Source of the DNA: Anniella stebbinsi | Lineage: Eukaryota; Chordata; Lepidosauria; Squamata; Anniellidae | Assembly (NCBI GenBank): GCA_029215795.1 | Contig: JARDYH010000005.1 | Span: 14,788,001-14,852,000 of the forward strand | DNA: 64,000 nucleotides | Direction of reading: 5' to 3' | In this document: piece by piece, positions 12,301 through 27,800 of the stretch | How the letters are laid out: each line of letters begins with the position of its first letter | Position numbering within the stretch: the stretch's first letter is position 1 | The notes under the pieces: generated by a model | What the model was told of the DNA's origin: nothing | The model's database searches: none | What the model saw: only the letters and a program-made list of their open reading frames with translations | Position numbers and translations under genes: made by a program

Positions 12301-15300
12301 TGAGGCTGGTTGATTTGCACTTCTGTTTTTAAGAGGTGCGAATATGCATTTATGTGCATATATGTCCCTCTTTCACTTTACTAATAAAAACATAATGGAA
12401 ATATGTAAAAACATGGGCAAAACTGGCCCAACCAGACCTGGTGGTGCCAGGCAGCTGTAGATGGCCCAGCACCACCTTCTTGCTGGTACCACCTCCTTTT
12501 CCTCCCTGCTGTCATTTGCAAGGACTTTAATAGTATAGAGGGCCAGGAACTGGCTAACTGGGGAGGAGGGACCCTATGGCCCTATACCAAGGGCCCCTGC
12601 CAACCTGGAGATGGCCCTGGGATAGTATTTGGCTTGGTTACTTTGTTCCTGTGATGTCATGGACGCTAACCAACAGCTGTATACACGCCTAGGGAATCCA
12701 CCGTGGTCTGCCTTCCGAGAGGAAGAATTGGGGTTTTATAGGTTCAGCTTGAAGTGTGTCCCAAATCCCCAAACCATGTTTGGCTAGAACCCACACAGGA
12801 CAGGAAAAATGCACATGTGAATTGGAATGGTGGACAATTATGGCGCTTTTTATTCTACCTCTACCACTTCGAAAATGGTTACACACAAAGCTGTGTTTCA
12901 TTCCATTGTCCAGGTGCCAACAAATCTTTCTACAGTGACACAGAGAGCCTGGGAGGGAGTACTGAGTGCCAGTCCTTGGATTCTCCCAGCTCCAGCCCAG
13001 GTGAGAAGAAGTGCATCTTGTTTCATAGATTTCTCTTTCTCATAAACTAGAACATTAACGGTGGTCATACGGGAGGTGGAAGAGGGAAATGGCGTAGCCT
13101 GATTGTAAATATTTTCCCGGGGAGAGATTACTATTACATCTCAGAGGTGTTGTGTCTTCATTTTTTTCCTCTATCTGATGCTTGTTTTCCCAAACAGCCA
13201 GATTTTCATACATTTCGACACTCTTTTGCCAAATTTCCATAATAGGAGGCCCTCTGGAGTTTTTCCATGTAACTTTATTTTTCACCATATATATAAATCT
13301 CAGTGTTTGTCTTCTTTTTGTGTTGTAGTTGGTTTTTGGGGGGAGATTTTTTGCAATGTGCCTTTTTTTTCTTTTTTTTTTTGCAATGTGCCTCTCTTAT
13401 TAAAGTTTTAAAAATCACTTTAAAATTCAGGGTTTTAATTTGGTTTTCAAAAGTTGGTTTTGAATTTCAGATATTCAAATATGCCTTTTAAAAGACTGAA
13501 AGTGACAATTTAATTTGTGTTCCCTTTGCAAGCTTTAAGTGATCATGAAACCCATTTTTTTAAAAAATAAATAAATTCTGTATTGGGGCTGTGTGAACGG
13601 TCTGGGAGCATATGATGCCACAAAATTTCTGCAGCTATGTAAATGCGGACCTGATCAGTAACCTGGATGGGAACCCCCTGGGAACCCCCAGTAAAGCGTG
13701 ATATATGTGTAACATAAATATTAAAACAAAATTCTCATTCTGTATTCTAATTTCATTTCAGCACTGTACCTAGGTTAAATGATATAAAACAACCACGAGG
13801 GTGTAAATCTTGCTTGCAGGGACTGAGTAAATGGGTAGCAGTAATCCATCGTTATGTCTTTGAAATGTGAACTGCAAAAAAATAATTTCAGTCTTATATA
13901 AAAAAATATAGCAGGCAGGAGAACATGGTCACGACAACTGATCTGCCAATTAAAAACTTCGTATGTTCCCAGTTTGGAAATTCTGTAGTACCGAAAACAT
14001 CGAATTCAAAAGTTCTCATTTCATCCCCTCCGTCACCATCTCGTAGAAAACTGATATCTTCTTTTCCCATTTAAAGCATTTTCAAAGCCAAGAAGACAAT
14101 ATAATAGTACAGTCTAAAACAAAATAACAATAACAACAGCAACAACAGCAATCAATAAACTAAGATTAAAATATGGTACCACAGATATTTTAGCGCACTT
14201 AAAAGTGAAAAGCCGGCTTTAAAAAAATATGCCCTTAACTGCATGCTTGAATAAAGGAAGATTAAGGATTGGTGGCTTTTAGGTGGCAGGGAGTTGCATA
14301 TACAAGAGGGACACTTGTAAAGGCTCTTGTAATTGTTGAGGCCAATATTCCCTGTGATGGAACATTCTTTTTTACTAACTGGACATCAGTAAGTAGGGAA
14401 GGATATATGGGAGAAGGCACTTCTTGGATAGGCTGGACCCAGACCATCTAGATCTTTCAAAAGTAAGAACCAGCACCTTGAATTTGGCCTAGAAATGGAA
14501 AGGTAATCAATGCAGCTCTTGAACAGTTATTGTTGTATGCTCCAACATCTAATGCATGCAACCATGTCCTTCATGTTTGATGGTATTTGTTTTTATATTG
14601 TTTAATTGACGTCAGCCACTTTGGACATCTCCAATTTGGGGGAGAGAGGAGAAAGTGAGGTAGATACTTCAATATAAACCCAGGATCAACTGTAGTTTTC
14701 AAGCTGTCTTCAAGAGTAGTGTAGTGAATTACACTAGTCCAATTGAGAGTTTGCCAGGGATGACAAGGTCGACAGCCCTTCTTGCCAAGAAATGGCAGAG
14801 CTTCCATAACAGTTGAAGCGGATAAGAATACTCTCCTGCCTGTATCCAAGAGAAAGCCTGTATCCAAGAACACTCCCAATCTATCACGAGTCTTCTCTTT
14901 CAGGCAGAGTGTGTCTTTATTTTAGATAGGCATTTCCACTATTTTTCCAGTTCTAGAACCACTCATCATATGCAGCTCCATGTTTCCCATGAGATAAGTG
15001 GCTTGAACATCAGGAAAAAAAAACATTTTAAACTGTTAATATCACAGTGAAACAGTCTTTCATAAACTCTAGTCCAAAAACCACTGGGCACCTTGTCTTT
15101 TTCAAATATCCTATGCAGAACCCAGTGTGGCTTTGAACGTAACTGTGGCTCTTAACTGGCTTTCATTTTGTTTAAAGAAGTGTTTAATTCATGTTCAGGC
15201 CACGAGAAGTTGCTGAAAGCTCCATCCACTGGCACGGTGTCCTCCTCAGAGGACTGTGAAGACAAAGATTTGACACAAGTCTTTGACAATGGTGAGAAGC

Positions 15301-15814
15301 AGCAACAACAACAACAAAATGTAGAGATTGGTAAAATGAAAGGGAAGGGGAAGAGTCATTTAATTACATGATTTGCACAGACAGGTGCTACGGAAACATT
15401 TCTGCCTGTGGTCATATCTGCATCAGACTCAGTCTAGATAAATGGCAGCTCATGAGGTTAAACTATCGTTGGACTGTACCACTTTAGACTGCTGGTGGCT
15501 ACTGCACTTTTGAATGTTCCCCCATATGAAGAATCCCACTTACCTGATCATACCATTATGACACCAAATTTGGAGGACTGTGACTACCAACAGCAACACT
15601 ACGTGTCATCATCGGGTTTTTATTTCAGCAAGTTCGTATCCTAAGTGAAGAATATACCTGCTTTCCTGATCACGTAATTTATGTTGCCACCATTTGTTTC
15701 TGCTATTTCCTGATTGCCCTTATCACACATAAACACATGCATTTACACTCTCACACACACAGTTTATGCTGTAGGCATAGAACAAACAGAACAAGGTATT
15801 TACTTTAAAGATGA

Positions 15815-15862
<48 letters not shown>

Positions 15863-18800
15863 CAGTTACTATAATTTTTAGCAGGTTAGTAAAATTATGC
15901 TTAATTCGTTGCTTAGCATGCTTGTTTAAATTACACTGTTACTTTAAGGAAGTGCAATTCTTTTATACTAGTTCCCTAATCAAAACCAACAGCCAGTTAC
16001 CCTTCTTTTACCTCATCCCCAGTTATCACTCAGAGAATATCAGGGGTCCAAACTTGAAGTCCTCCTCCTGGCCAAGGATTCACAAAACAGAAGAAGTCAG
16101 TACAAAGCAGTCACTCCTAGCAAGTAGCGTTCAGAGCTGTTGCTTCATTACCTTGTTCTTCCAAGCTCTTCAGTCACCTTGTTCTTCCTCAGGCTTTTCT
16201 CTGCCTGGCTCGAATCCTGGATTAACTCATGGTGTGGTGCTTGACCTTTTATCCTCTCAAGCCAGAACTGTCTAACCAATCACATTTCACTATTTGGTAC
16301 CCTGACAGTCCATTGTTTATACTGAATAACCAATGAGTGAAGATGGAATGTTTCCACATGGACCTATCACTGCTTCACCTTTGCCCTTCTTTTTAATTCC
16401 ATTGCCCAGTATTGGATATAACTGTAAATCTCCTAAGAGAACTAGTAACTGCTTCAGTCAGTAACTCTACCGTCCCTTGGCCCCAGTTGTGCAACAGAGA
16501 ATGAATGCTTCTGAAGGCAACCCCAACAAGGGAAATGCTTGTTTCTGGAACGGTAGGTCAGCAGAGCTCGCATATGAGAGCTCCACCAGCCTGTCCCATT
16601 CCAAAAATGAGTGTTCCCAGACATTTGGGACTTTATCCCCCTGAAGCACCTTCTCTCTGTTGCACAGGTGGTGGGCTCCACTTGTGTGATAGAATCGGCA
16701 GGGCTAACCACTTGTGGAATGGAAGTGGTGGGGCCCCTGCTTGCAGATGGTCACCATTGGATACTGCCCTTTATCATGCAATCACCACCCCCGGGTATTC
16801 TGAAATGGTACGGTACAGGAACCACTTTTTCCATAGCCTTAGATGCTATGTCTGAATTAGATGTTTAGTATCAGGCTAATGCCATCTGCAATCTGCATCT
16901 AGTCTGGTAGATACAACATTGTCTCCCTCCTGACTCACCGTTATTCACACTCTAGCATAGCAAGTCAGCACAGTGTGCCACTGTGTTTTCTTGTACCTGG
17001 TTGAGCATAGATGATGATCCTGCTTCACCCTCTCTAGTTTTCCTACTTCGGGCCAAAATCAGTCTCATGCTTTTGGAGAACCCCGGAGCCAGGGCTTGGG
17101 GAGACCTTCTTTCATTTGTTCTGGTCCTCCCTTTTCCACTTCTGACTGTCCTCTGTGTAGGTGCATCTTTAACTATTCATCAGTCTGTAGAAAACATTTC
17201 TCCAGTCCAGTAAGATACTAATGCCCACATACCTCATCTTTTCAGATCTCAACGATGCATCTGAAAATGGATTGTCTCACGGCCAGTTCAAGAACATAAT
17301 CCTGTCAAATGCTGCTCAGACCCACCGGCTACGGAAGCAGCGGGGGCCTTCAAAATGCAGAGAATGTGAGAACTTCATGGTTAATGGCATTGAGTGTGAA
17401 GAGGTGAGTTGAGCATAAAAGGGAACTGCTCTGCTGCAGTATGAAGATCAGGTCTGAAACATGCTCTCGTCCTCAGTACAGCATCAGGATGAGCACAGTA
17501 ATAGTGGAAAAGGGGAGCCACAAAAACCAGCCTGAAGCTTACAATGTAAGCAGCAACATAGAGGAAGGGACTTGGAAATAATGATTACGCTGCAATCCTA
17601 TGCATACTTATCTGGGAATAAGCTCCATTGAGTGCAGTGGACTTACTTCTGAGTAAACATACATAGGATGACATCTGTGTCGATTAATTTAATCCAGTGT
17701 CCTATGAGACAGGATGCTCTGAATATTAAACCATACCCTCCCCACACTTCTCTAGTGGCTGAATGTGGGTCAATCAGACTTTGAGCTCCATCACACCTAC
17801 TTTTTCCCCCCGGTTTGCATCTGCGGTTCCCCCTCTGTTTCCTTCGCGAGTCGAGCGCTGGGCACTTTCACGTCTGTGTGTTGTTGCGCTATTTCAGCTC
17901 ATGTATCTTTTCACCTGTATAGCTACTATTCTGGCGAAATCTCCTGCCCTGCCCCCTGTGTTCTTCCCCCTGCAGTTAATTTTTTGTATTTTTAAAATGT
18001 TTTTTTTATTTCTGCGCAAATACAATAGTACGGCAGCTTGAAACTGTGCAATTACGGTAAAACAACACACTATGCTTTCTCCTAAGATCATATTAAACAA
18101 GATAAGTGAAGAGAAAGTGTTATAATTAGTTTTTGGAGAAGTTTGTGGTCAATGTTGGTATGGCAAGGGGAAGCCAACATTGTTCTGGTCAGGAAACCTA
18201 GACATGCCTACTTAGGAGTAAGAACCATAGAGTTGAATGGGACCGAATTCTGGGCATGGGTGGTGGAGGCCTCGCTCACCTTCTCTGTGGGGTGTTTGAG
18301 TGCCCTCTCTCCCTCCCCCTTCACGGTTGAGCAGTTGAGCAGAGAACTGCCCCACCCTCCTCTTTTGTCAGCGAGACCTCCCTTTGACACCCCCCCCCCA
18401 ACAAACGTCCCACACATGCCCTGATATAGCGCAAGGACAGCAATACACAGGACAGAGGAGTGGCTGTATTATGCACAGAGGAATAAAAACTGGACTTTCC
18501 CTGCTCCAAAATAAGATGGAAAATGGAGGGGGAAGAGGCAAGATGAGCGCAGGACAGGGATGATACCAGGATGATACCAGGCATGGCGAGAGTGCGATAA
18601 ATCACTGGTGTGATGGAGCTCTGAATTGCCAGTCTGAACTAGGCAAATGCAACAGTCACATAAAAAGACGAAGTATTTACTGTAACCTCTAATGTGGCTG
18701 TATGTGAACACAGGAAAAGAGAATGGGGGGGCCTGCTCAGATTGTGAACAGGTTCACCCCCACTTCATTTCTGTCCCAATGACAGACAGCTCTATAGCTG

Positions 18801-21800
18801 CAGTGTTTAATTTGTGTTTCCTAATTCAGGATGACCAGAGGCAGAGACTTGAAACTGGTTTTAGAGGTTTTAGAGACATATTTTTGAAACAATGCAAAAT
18901 ACTGAACTGCCTGGAGGATGTTGAGCCAATGTTGTCTCTTGGCCTCAGTTCCCCTTTTGAAAATGAGAACTAACCATACCGTATTTCACAATATTGGTCT
19001 GAAATATAATCAGAGCTGGCCTTAACATGAAGCAACATAAAGCTGGAATCTTCAGACATCAAATTCCAAAGTGGCAGTATTCTGAGTGGGCTGTTATGAG
19101 AAGCAGGATTATTGACTAGATGGATTTCTGATCTCATCCAATTGGGATCTTCTTATATTCTTGTCTTCAGTTGTCATCAGTGTCTGTAATCAAAAACTAG
19201 CAGGGGCAGGGTGCCATTTTGACTTTTGTGTTCAGGAGTTAAATCGTCTAAGATCAGCATAGGAAGCAGTGGGTCTACTTCTAAACCCGTCCCAACTGAG
19301 TTAAAATGACATCTCTCTAAGTGCCATTTCATGGCAGACCTAATTCTGCCACTGAGCGTACATTACATAGGGACCTGCAGCCAGCCGTGGCTCCCTAAAG
19401 AGCATACCTGTGTGGTACTCACATTCATTACGTTCTTTACGTTTTAAATTGTATACTTAAAATATCTGAGGTGTACGTCTAAAACATGCAGTGTGTGCAG
19501 TGGCATAACCTTTCTAACATGACATTGGTGTACATACTAAGACAGTAGCCCTATTAGATGTTGCCCTCAGGTGAATGTTCTTACCTGTCCCTAGCCTAAG
19601 GGGACAAATTGGCCTATAAACACAAATTCCCACCCCACCCCGCTGCTAGTGTGTTACACATTCCTCGGGGTATCAAGATGTGAAAGGTAAACATGGGGCA
19701 TCTTCTGGATTGGGAGAGAGCCTGGTGAGACTAACTCAGTACCTGTGGGCCACTTGCAGTGCTTGATGGCCTGTCACAAGAAATGCCTGGAGAGCCTCCT
19801 CATCAACTGTGGTCACCAGAAGCTGCCAGCCCGAGCACCGCTCTTTGGGATCGACTTCATTCAAGTGCCACGGGATTTCCCAGAGGAGGTGCCGTTCATT
19901 GTGGTGAAGTGTACCTCGGAGATAGAAACTCGTGCCCTGGGAGTGCAGGTAACTCGTTCTGTCTGTGCCCAAATCTTACCGCAGCACACGGTCTGTTCCT
20001 GTCAGGAACTAGAACAAGCAGCAGGGTATCTATCCTCAATCCCAACGTCCACCCACACGAGAAACTGGATAAAGAGTAGCTCAGTGGTGGAGACCCTGCT
20101 TTGCATGCAGAAAACCGCAGGCTCAATCCCCAGCATCTCCAGGTCGGGGCCAGGAAAGAATCCTGCCTGGAACCCTGGAGAGCTGCTCCCAATCAGTGTC
20201 GACAGTACTGGGCTAGATGGACCCAGTGTCTGACTCAGTAGAATGGCTACAAAGATTTTTGTAGCCATTAATCCTGCCAGGCAGACATCACTATTAGCAT
20301 TAGTTCAGGCCAAGGGCGAGCGAGAGCACGGCTGCCTTTGTACTGCAGTTCCCCACTGCCTCTGTTGTCTGGCAAAACAACCCATGGTTGCAAGTGCACA
20401 CATGTTGACAATCCGTGGTTTAAACAACCCAGGGCACAATACTATGGGATGCACCCTGGGTACTCGTAAGCCTCCAAACTCCGGACCTTTGTGCCTCCTG
20501 CTCTGCATTAAGTTAGACATGTGATTTTGCCCATCTAGCAGAGGCTTTGGGGAGGGGAAGGAAGGAGGCTGGGGATGGCTGGGAATACCTTGTAGCCCCA
20601 CTTTCCCAGTCTCCTCCCCTCCCCATCCAAGGGAACGCCCGGTTTCACCCACTATGAGCTTGCGCTTGTGAGCTCGTAGCCGCAGCCAGCGCATTTCTCT
20701 CCACGGTGGCTGCAAGGGCTAGGTGGGGAGCGCCGTTTCCTTGCTTCGAAGTTGGAGCCCTGTCTGTGAGCTCAGAGCCAGGGAACCAAAATATCCAGTG
20801 TCCCCCAGACACTGTCTAAGGGGCATAGGATTGCTCTCCTTGAATTCACAACCCAACAACAAACATTGGTTCTTTGTCTGGGTTGTTTGTGGTTAATAAA
20901 CAGTTGTTAGTGCAGCTGTGTTTGCACATCACAACAATCGAATTCAACATCCCCTACCAAGTCACTGACAAAGAAGCAGTGGCAGCCAGCAGCAATGTTT
21001 TCAGTTGATGGGGGAAAAAATTATGATGAATAGCCTCATCCATAATGAGGAGCAGACCATGCCAGTAGGATCTACGCATTCAGTTGCTGGGACAAGAAAG
21101 GCGCTTCCTATCCCTTTACGTGTCTGTCTCACAGTATTTCACAGGATGTGCTGAAAGAAAGAATACAGAATACAGCTCAGAAGACCATGAGACTAGAGTA
21201 TTGCCAATTCCAAATTTAATGTTGTTCTGTGGCATTTTTTTCTCACTTTGTCAATTAGCCCTGAATTCCTAGCTGAGCCAAGGGGTCCGCCTCCTGACCT
21301 CCAAGAGATGCCTTAAAGTTCCAGGGCAGGCAGAGGAGCAGTACATGTGTGTTCTCCAATTTGGTGTCCCTGCAATCCAATCTCCTATCTGTTTGCACAA
21401 ACGTGCACACATACCACCTCACTGCTGGATGTTCCAGTTCTCCCTTTGACCCTATTCAGATGACACGCTAAGCCATGGTGGTTAAGTATTTTGAACTAAA
21501 CATTATGGCTTAGTGTGTCATGTGAACCATGACTTAGTGTCATGCAAACCATTCCTAACCATAGTGGCTACATGATCATGGTTTAAACACACGCACTAAC
21601 CATTTACTGCAAAAAGGGTTAGCAGCCTAACCATGGCTTAGCCTGTTGTCTGAACAGGCCCTCTGAAACCTACGTCACCCTGTTCCTCAGTCATGTTACC
21701 CCTGTTTTTTTTGTGTTCTCAACACAGGGAATTTACCGCATCAGTGGGGCCAAAGCTCGCATGGAGAGGCTCTGCCAGGCCTTTGAGAGTGGCCGGAGAC

Positions 21801-24800
21801 TGGTGGAGCTCTCAGATCATTCACCTCATGACATCACTGGAGTCCTTAAACATTTCCTTAAGGAGGTAAGGAGCAGAGATGGAGATATCCTTAGAGCTGC
21901 ATTTGCCTTTACTTAAAAGTGGTTTCCCAAAGGCTAGCATCTTCAGCTGAGAGTGGGAGTTCGTTGAATTACACCTCCCCCCAACCTTTTTGGGGGTTGT
22001 TTTATTTAAGGACAAAATCAAATGTAATATTAAAAGAGGTCTCAGATCTGGTCCCTCATCGGTGCTGCAAGCCTGGCTTCCTCCCTGCATCACAATTTGG
22101 GAGACTGACATACACACCAGAAATCATGCTGGCTGCCTTCCCTTTGCTACATACACTTTTCGACATTTGTATGTCCAACCATCACGTTCTTAATTTTTAA
22201 AAAGGTAACTTTTGTAAAAGTGCAAAATTATCCTGTGGTTTTGTGCAGAAGAGGTGTCTTGCTGACATCACAGATGCCAGTACTCTCTGCTTCCACTGCC
22301 AACTTGCAGAACTGTTATTTTCAGGGCTGGACCCTTTTCAACAAGGTATGCTTGGACTGAACACAGTATCAGCATTTCCAAATTGTCCCCTCTGTTCTAA
22401 TAACCTGACGCCTCTCTTCGTCCTATATTGATTTTAAGCAATCTATATACTGGGCCATTTTAACTGCTTTTTGAACTGGTTGGATGCCATTTTAGATTGG
22501 ATTTGGCGGATAGGAAAGTTGTAGTGTACCCGTGCAAGATTAGCAGCTTCCTGTGTTCAAGACTGAGTTTCCTGGGGCCAGAGCACTTGCCCCGTCAGCC
22601 TCAGTTATCCCGCCTCTGCCATGATTCATATTGACTGCACCACAGTGCACAGATTTCATGCTACAACAAAGTTGGGTGCCATGACCTCTGTATTGGAGCC
22701 CATTGCCTGGGGCCTACATGAACCTACCCGTACACTATGCTCAACATCAAAGGTCCTCCTCCGGGTGCCTACTCCGAGGGAAGCTCGGAGGATGGCAACA
22801 AGGGTGAGGGCCTTCTCTGTGGTGGCCCCCCAATTATGGAATGATCTCCCCGATGAGGCCTGCCTGGCGCCAACACTGTTATCTTTTCGGCGCCAGGTCA
22901 AAACTTTTCTTTTCTCCCAGGCATTTTAACAGCTCAAGTTGAGGTTTTGATCGACAGTGTGGCCAGGCTTAACAGTTTAAAATGTTTTAAATGTCTGTTG
23001 TTTTATATTTATGGTTTTAAATTTTGTATATTGTCTTTTTAGTGTTCAGTCTTTTAATTTTTGTAAACCGCCCAGAGAGCTTTGGCTATGGGGCGGTATA
23101 TAAATGTAAATAATAATAACAACAATAACAATAATAATACTGCACAGCAACAGAGGGACCAGTTCTTTTGATGCCGTCTGCCTTCTTCCCTAATCCCAGA
23201 GATGCTGCAAAGTGGCGCCTGCACATCTTGAAAGTTTGGAGAGCGCTGGCTTTCCTTTAGGGTTGCCCACTGTCTGTTAGATGACGCTTATCTCTTTATA
23301 TTGTACAAAGGACCTTGAATGACATTGTGGATGGCTTGACAGATAGGAAAGTGCAAGACAGTAGATCTGTATGGCTACTAGGGATGTATGGATTTTGTTA
23401 AATCAGTTCTGTCTTGTGTTTCATAGATTGTCAAGTGTTTTTCATTCCATCATACATTCATTGAAAGAATCGGGGGGTTTAGGGATGAATGAGAATTTTG
23501 TTCCATTTGTGCAAGTGCGCATTAGCACAAATTCCACCCAAAAACAAAACAAAAACAAAAAACTAACATCAGTCCACAATTCCCCTCAACTCAGAAAAAG
23601 CCTGTTTGCTGCAGAATCTGTGAGTCAGGTTCATAGAAATCTGAACTCATTTGAATTTGATTTCTCAGATATCCCTAACAGATACTACTGGCAGTAAAGT
23701 TTTCTGAAAATGGGGTAGCCTGGTAGGTACTGAAAACCCATTGTGATCAAATCTCAGTCCAAAGGACCAGCACTGGCAAAGTCTTCTGACACTTGTTCCC
23801 CACTCTTGTTTCAGCTTTCCAGCCCTGTACTTCCATACAAGCTCTATGATGACTTCATGGCCCTCTCAAGGAGCTTGCAGAGAACTGTGGGGAGAACAGG
23901 GGATGATTCGGAGACATGGGCAGATCCCATCAAGACCACAAAGGACTTACTGAGCAAATTGCCAGCAACAAATTACAACACCTTACGGCACCTCATTGCT
24001 CACCTGTACAGGTAATGGGTAGCCTGGCATTGAATCCACAGCTCTTGTCTTGTAGAAATGATTGGATATGGTGAACCTACTATGTTTGGGGCTACTTTGG
24101 AGACTCCCTCTTAAGGCCCAAAAGTGGATATAATTATTCTTCTACATAAATTCTAACAATACCCACTTAAAATGTTTAGTTGTAGGTAAAGGAACCAGGA
24201 ATATTGGCCACACTCATAAAATGGAGACCTGTATTTGTTTATATGTTAGAATTGTGTCCTGCTTTCTCCCAAATGCTCAGACATCAGTAGAACATACAAA
24301 AGACATGGTTTCCATTCTCTAAAGCTTAAAAAGAAAACTCAAATCAAGGATTCTGAAACAATTGCAAAGGAAGATTAACTTCCCTAAATTAAGAAAATCT
24401 GTTTGTATGTTTTTAAAGAGGAGAAGGTACACACTAATTCAAATGTATATAGCAGGACCTCAGTGGCAGCTTCATCTAAGGCAGTGATTGGTAACCTGAT
24501 TTCTGCTGAACTCTGGGATTCCTCTGAAGTGCACCTGGGGTTCCTCAGTGAAAAGTTCAGTGATTGTGAACAGACTTCCCTGAAATGGAGGTTACCCATG
24601 ACTACTAATCTTCTACTGAAATGTGACATGAGAGTTGAGTGTGCTCCAGGGCAGTCACTCAATTCACATGAGGCTCCAGTGTGGCCCAGTGGGCCCTCAA
24701 ACCTTCCACATCAATCTTTGCAAGATGCAGGAGTCCTGCAGCAGGCAGGTCAACATGGAAATAATTGCCTAAACATAGTATATACGGGGTTCCATACATA

Positions 24801-27800
24801 TTTGTCCTCACAAGCACATATTTGGAACTCTGTGGGGAGGAAAATGGTTTGGTGAGGTAGTTTCAGGGGAGGAACAGTGGGTGTGGGTGGAACTAAACAC
24901 CCTCTCTCTCTCCTCCAAAATGCCCCCTTATAAAGTTTATTTTCCTTAGAAGAAGCTGCTACCAGAGTTTTATTACACATATCTGCATGTAACATGTAGT
25001 TCTTCTTCGTGGTCTCTGTGCATCACACACATGGGCTCGCGCCGGCGCCGAGCCTCTTCCGGGAAACTTCTATAGCTAGCTTAGGTTTTAGGCGGGAACC
25101 CCTCCCCCACCATCGTATCGCGCATGCTCAAGGTTCCCGCCTACCTCAGTTCTTCTTCGACCGCTTCGCTATTAGCCTCGCGGGAGACTTCGTCTGACGA
25201 AAATCGTTCGTATAAACCTTTAAAAGAATATAGAGTTTAATAGTTAGCTTAGTGTAGTTTGAATTAAAAATAATAATAATATAAAAAAAAAAAATAGAGT
25301 TTTAGAGTTAGTTAAGTTAGTTGGATTTCAGGCCGTTGCCTGCTTCAAAATGGCTCAGTCAGCTCTTTTTAAGCACTGTTCTCAGTGTAGAGCCAAGTTA
25401 ACACTGACCGATGGCCATTCGTTGTGCCTTTTGTGCCTCGGGGAGAGTCATGTCGTGGACTCGTGCAGGCACTGCATGACCTTCTCGCGTCAGACCAGGA
25501 GGAACAGGGCCGACAGACTCCGCAGTTTACTTTGGAGTAAAGCCCTTTCAGCGGTGGACCGCCCTCGTTCAGAGCCGGCTGAGACTCACCCTGGCCAACC
25601 TTTGGAGTCTGAGCCAGGTTCCCGGCGAAGGGACCGCTCTTTCTCTGGGGAGCGACTGCAATCGCGCTCTAACCCAGCATCGCACCGTTCCTCTCCAGTG
25701 TGGGAGGCATCACAAGGAGACTCTCCTCGAGAGGGATCGTCTTCCCAACCATCGGGGGCCGTGCCCGCTAAGAAGTCCAAAAAATTGAAGGAGAAATCCA
25801 AAGTGAAAAAGAAACCCTCATCTCAGTCGAAGTCGAAAACAACGACTTCGATGCTGGGAAAGCGGCCATCGACGTCGAAGTCGACATCGAAGTCGTCGGT
25901 GTCGAAGCCGAGACCGGCACCGACTACACCGCCATCGGCGTCTTCGTTACCGGCGCAGCTTTTCTCGACTCCACCGCCTCGAGCGTCACCAAGTCCGCCG
26001 GCCTCGGTACCGCAGGGCTCGAAACGTTCAACGTCGACAGCAAGGGCAAAGTCCCTGCCGCCGCGCTCCTTTCTCTCACAAGAAGAAGAGGATTTGGCCG
26101 ACACGCTGCCGATGGACCCCATCGTTGTCGATACCGACAGTCAAGCCGGCTTCGGTATCGAGCCGGCGAGTCCGCCAGTGTCGGTACCGCCGGTTTCTCC
26201 GATGTCGAGAGCATCGACAGCACACACCTATCGCTCTCGGTCCCGTTCTCGATCACGTTCCCAGGCCTGGGATATTCGTTCGGATCGATCCTGCGCAACA
26301 ACTCCGCGGCACCGACAGCAACATCCACGCCCGAGGTTTGATCAGTATACAGGGGAACGCCTTCCTCGAGCCACGGCTCGCGACCCCCCTGCTCGTTCTC
26401 CAAGACGCCATACTCCATCGTCGACGTCGAGACAATTAGCGGTACCGAACCGACGTCGAGCGTCCTCATCTTCAGTGGAGGATTATGCCTCGGACTCATC
26501 GTCGATCATCTCTCGCGCCCCGTCGGTGCCGTCTCCTCTTGATGGAGTAGGAACATCTGATAGGGCGTCGCCGTCGTTGGAACTAGGGTCTTTCTCAGAC
26601 CAAATGCAACGAATGGCACAATCGCTAGGTTTGGAGCTACAGCAGCCACAGGAGGCGTTGCCTGATAAGATCTACGATGTGATGTATGAGGACCCAGTCC
26701 CACAACTCACACTTCCTATAGTGCCAACGTTACTTAAGACCCTCCAGCAGTCATGGACTAATCCGGCGACAATCGGCCCAATTTCCAAGCGGCTGGACGC
26801 TTTGTATAGAGTCAAGGAAGCTGAGGCCCCTTTTCTATTCTCACACCCTAGGCCTAACTCTGTGGTTGTTGAGTCGTCGCAGGGAAAGATGGGGAAAAGT
26901 CACGCAGCGCCTACTGACAAGGAAGGCCGGAAATTAGACTCGGTTGGCCGTCGAATTTACTCGTCTGCTTCGTTGGGGTTCAAGGTCGCAAATTATCAGG
27001 CGACTATGGCCAGGTACCAGCTGTTCCTCTGGAACAAGATAGCAGCACTGACAGATTACCTGCCAGACGATCAGCGCGAACTAGCTCGAGTCTTTCAAGC
27101 GGAAGCTTGTCGACTATCAAAACAGCAGTTGGCCACCGCGAATCACCAAACCGATTGCACTGCAAAGGCCATGGTGGGAGCTGTGGCATTACGTCGCCAT
27201 GCCTGGCTCCGTACCTCAAATCTTCCTGCTGAGACCAAATCTCGAATTGAAGATTTGCCATTTGATGGTGAAGGGTTATTTCACACGACAACAGATAATG
27301 CCATGGACGTAATCCACAAAGCAAAGGTGACAGCATGGAAGATGAGTCTTCCAAGTCAAAACCAGCAACATCCTCAGCACGCTGCCCGTCAGCACCGTTG
27401 GTACCGGCCGGTACCATACCAGCCCAGACAACAGACCGATCGTTCACGTTACCAGACACAGCAGCCTGCGTCTTCTTACCAATCTCGTAGGCCGGCTTCT
27501 CGATTTACCAAATCCCGCCGTCAGGAGGGTGGAGCTAAGCGGCGCCTTTGACTTTTGCACCGCTATGAACCTGCCACCAGACCCAGCCAACAGGTTACGC
27601 CCATTCCTTTCAGTTTGGTGCGAGATTACTACGGATCGGTGGGTACTGTCAACCATAACAAAAGGCTATCGAATAGAGTTCGAAGTCCCCCCTCCTCTAG
27701 GCACCGTGAAATACACTACACCATCTCTAACAATTCTTCAAGAAACAGCAAAACTGCTGCGGAAGAAAGCAATCTCATGCGTACTCGATCGAAACGCCCC

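Larger units (their letters stand above)
9888..12913 (+). other. GMIP intron f
   Basis: It contains an R3 repeat (9973-10113), an L2 3' tail (10561-10645), an R4 repeat (about 10785-11045) and an alternating purine-pyrimidine tract (11540-11690). The region 11700-12913 holds nothing I recognise. Confidence 0.7.
15292..17245 (+). other. GMIP intron h
   Basis: It contains a TA dinucleotide microsatellite (15821-15860) and an R4 repeat copy (about 16480-16760). The remainder has no recognised element. Confidence 0.7.
19949..21727 (+). other. GMIP intron j
   Basis: It contains a tRNA-derived SINE (20070-20250) and the intact R2 repeat (21451-21662). The region 20300-21440 has no element I can name. 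Confidence 0.7.

Noticed and set aside
20070..20140. tRNA gene
   Set aside because: A- and B-box-like words are present, but the acceptor and anticodon stems do not pair. The sequence continues into a SINE body shared with 31378-31612.
25586..27656. Long minus-strand ORFs opposite the DIRS gag genes (also 36523-37270)
   Set aside because: They are shadows of biased codon use (TCG, ACC, CCG) in the gag ORF. No domain or conservation pattern is seen in that frame.
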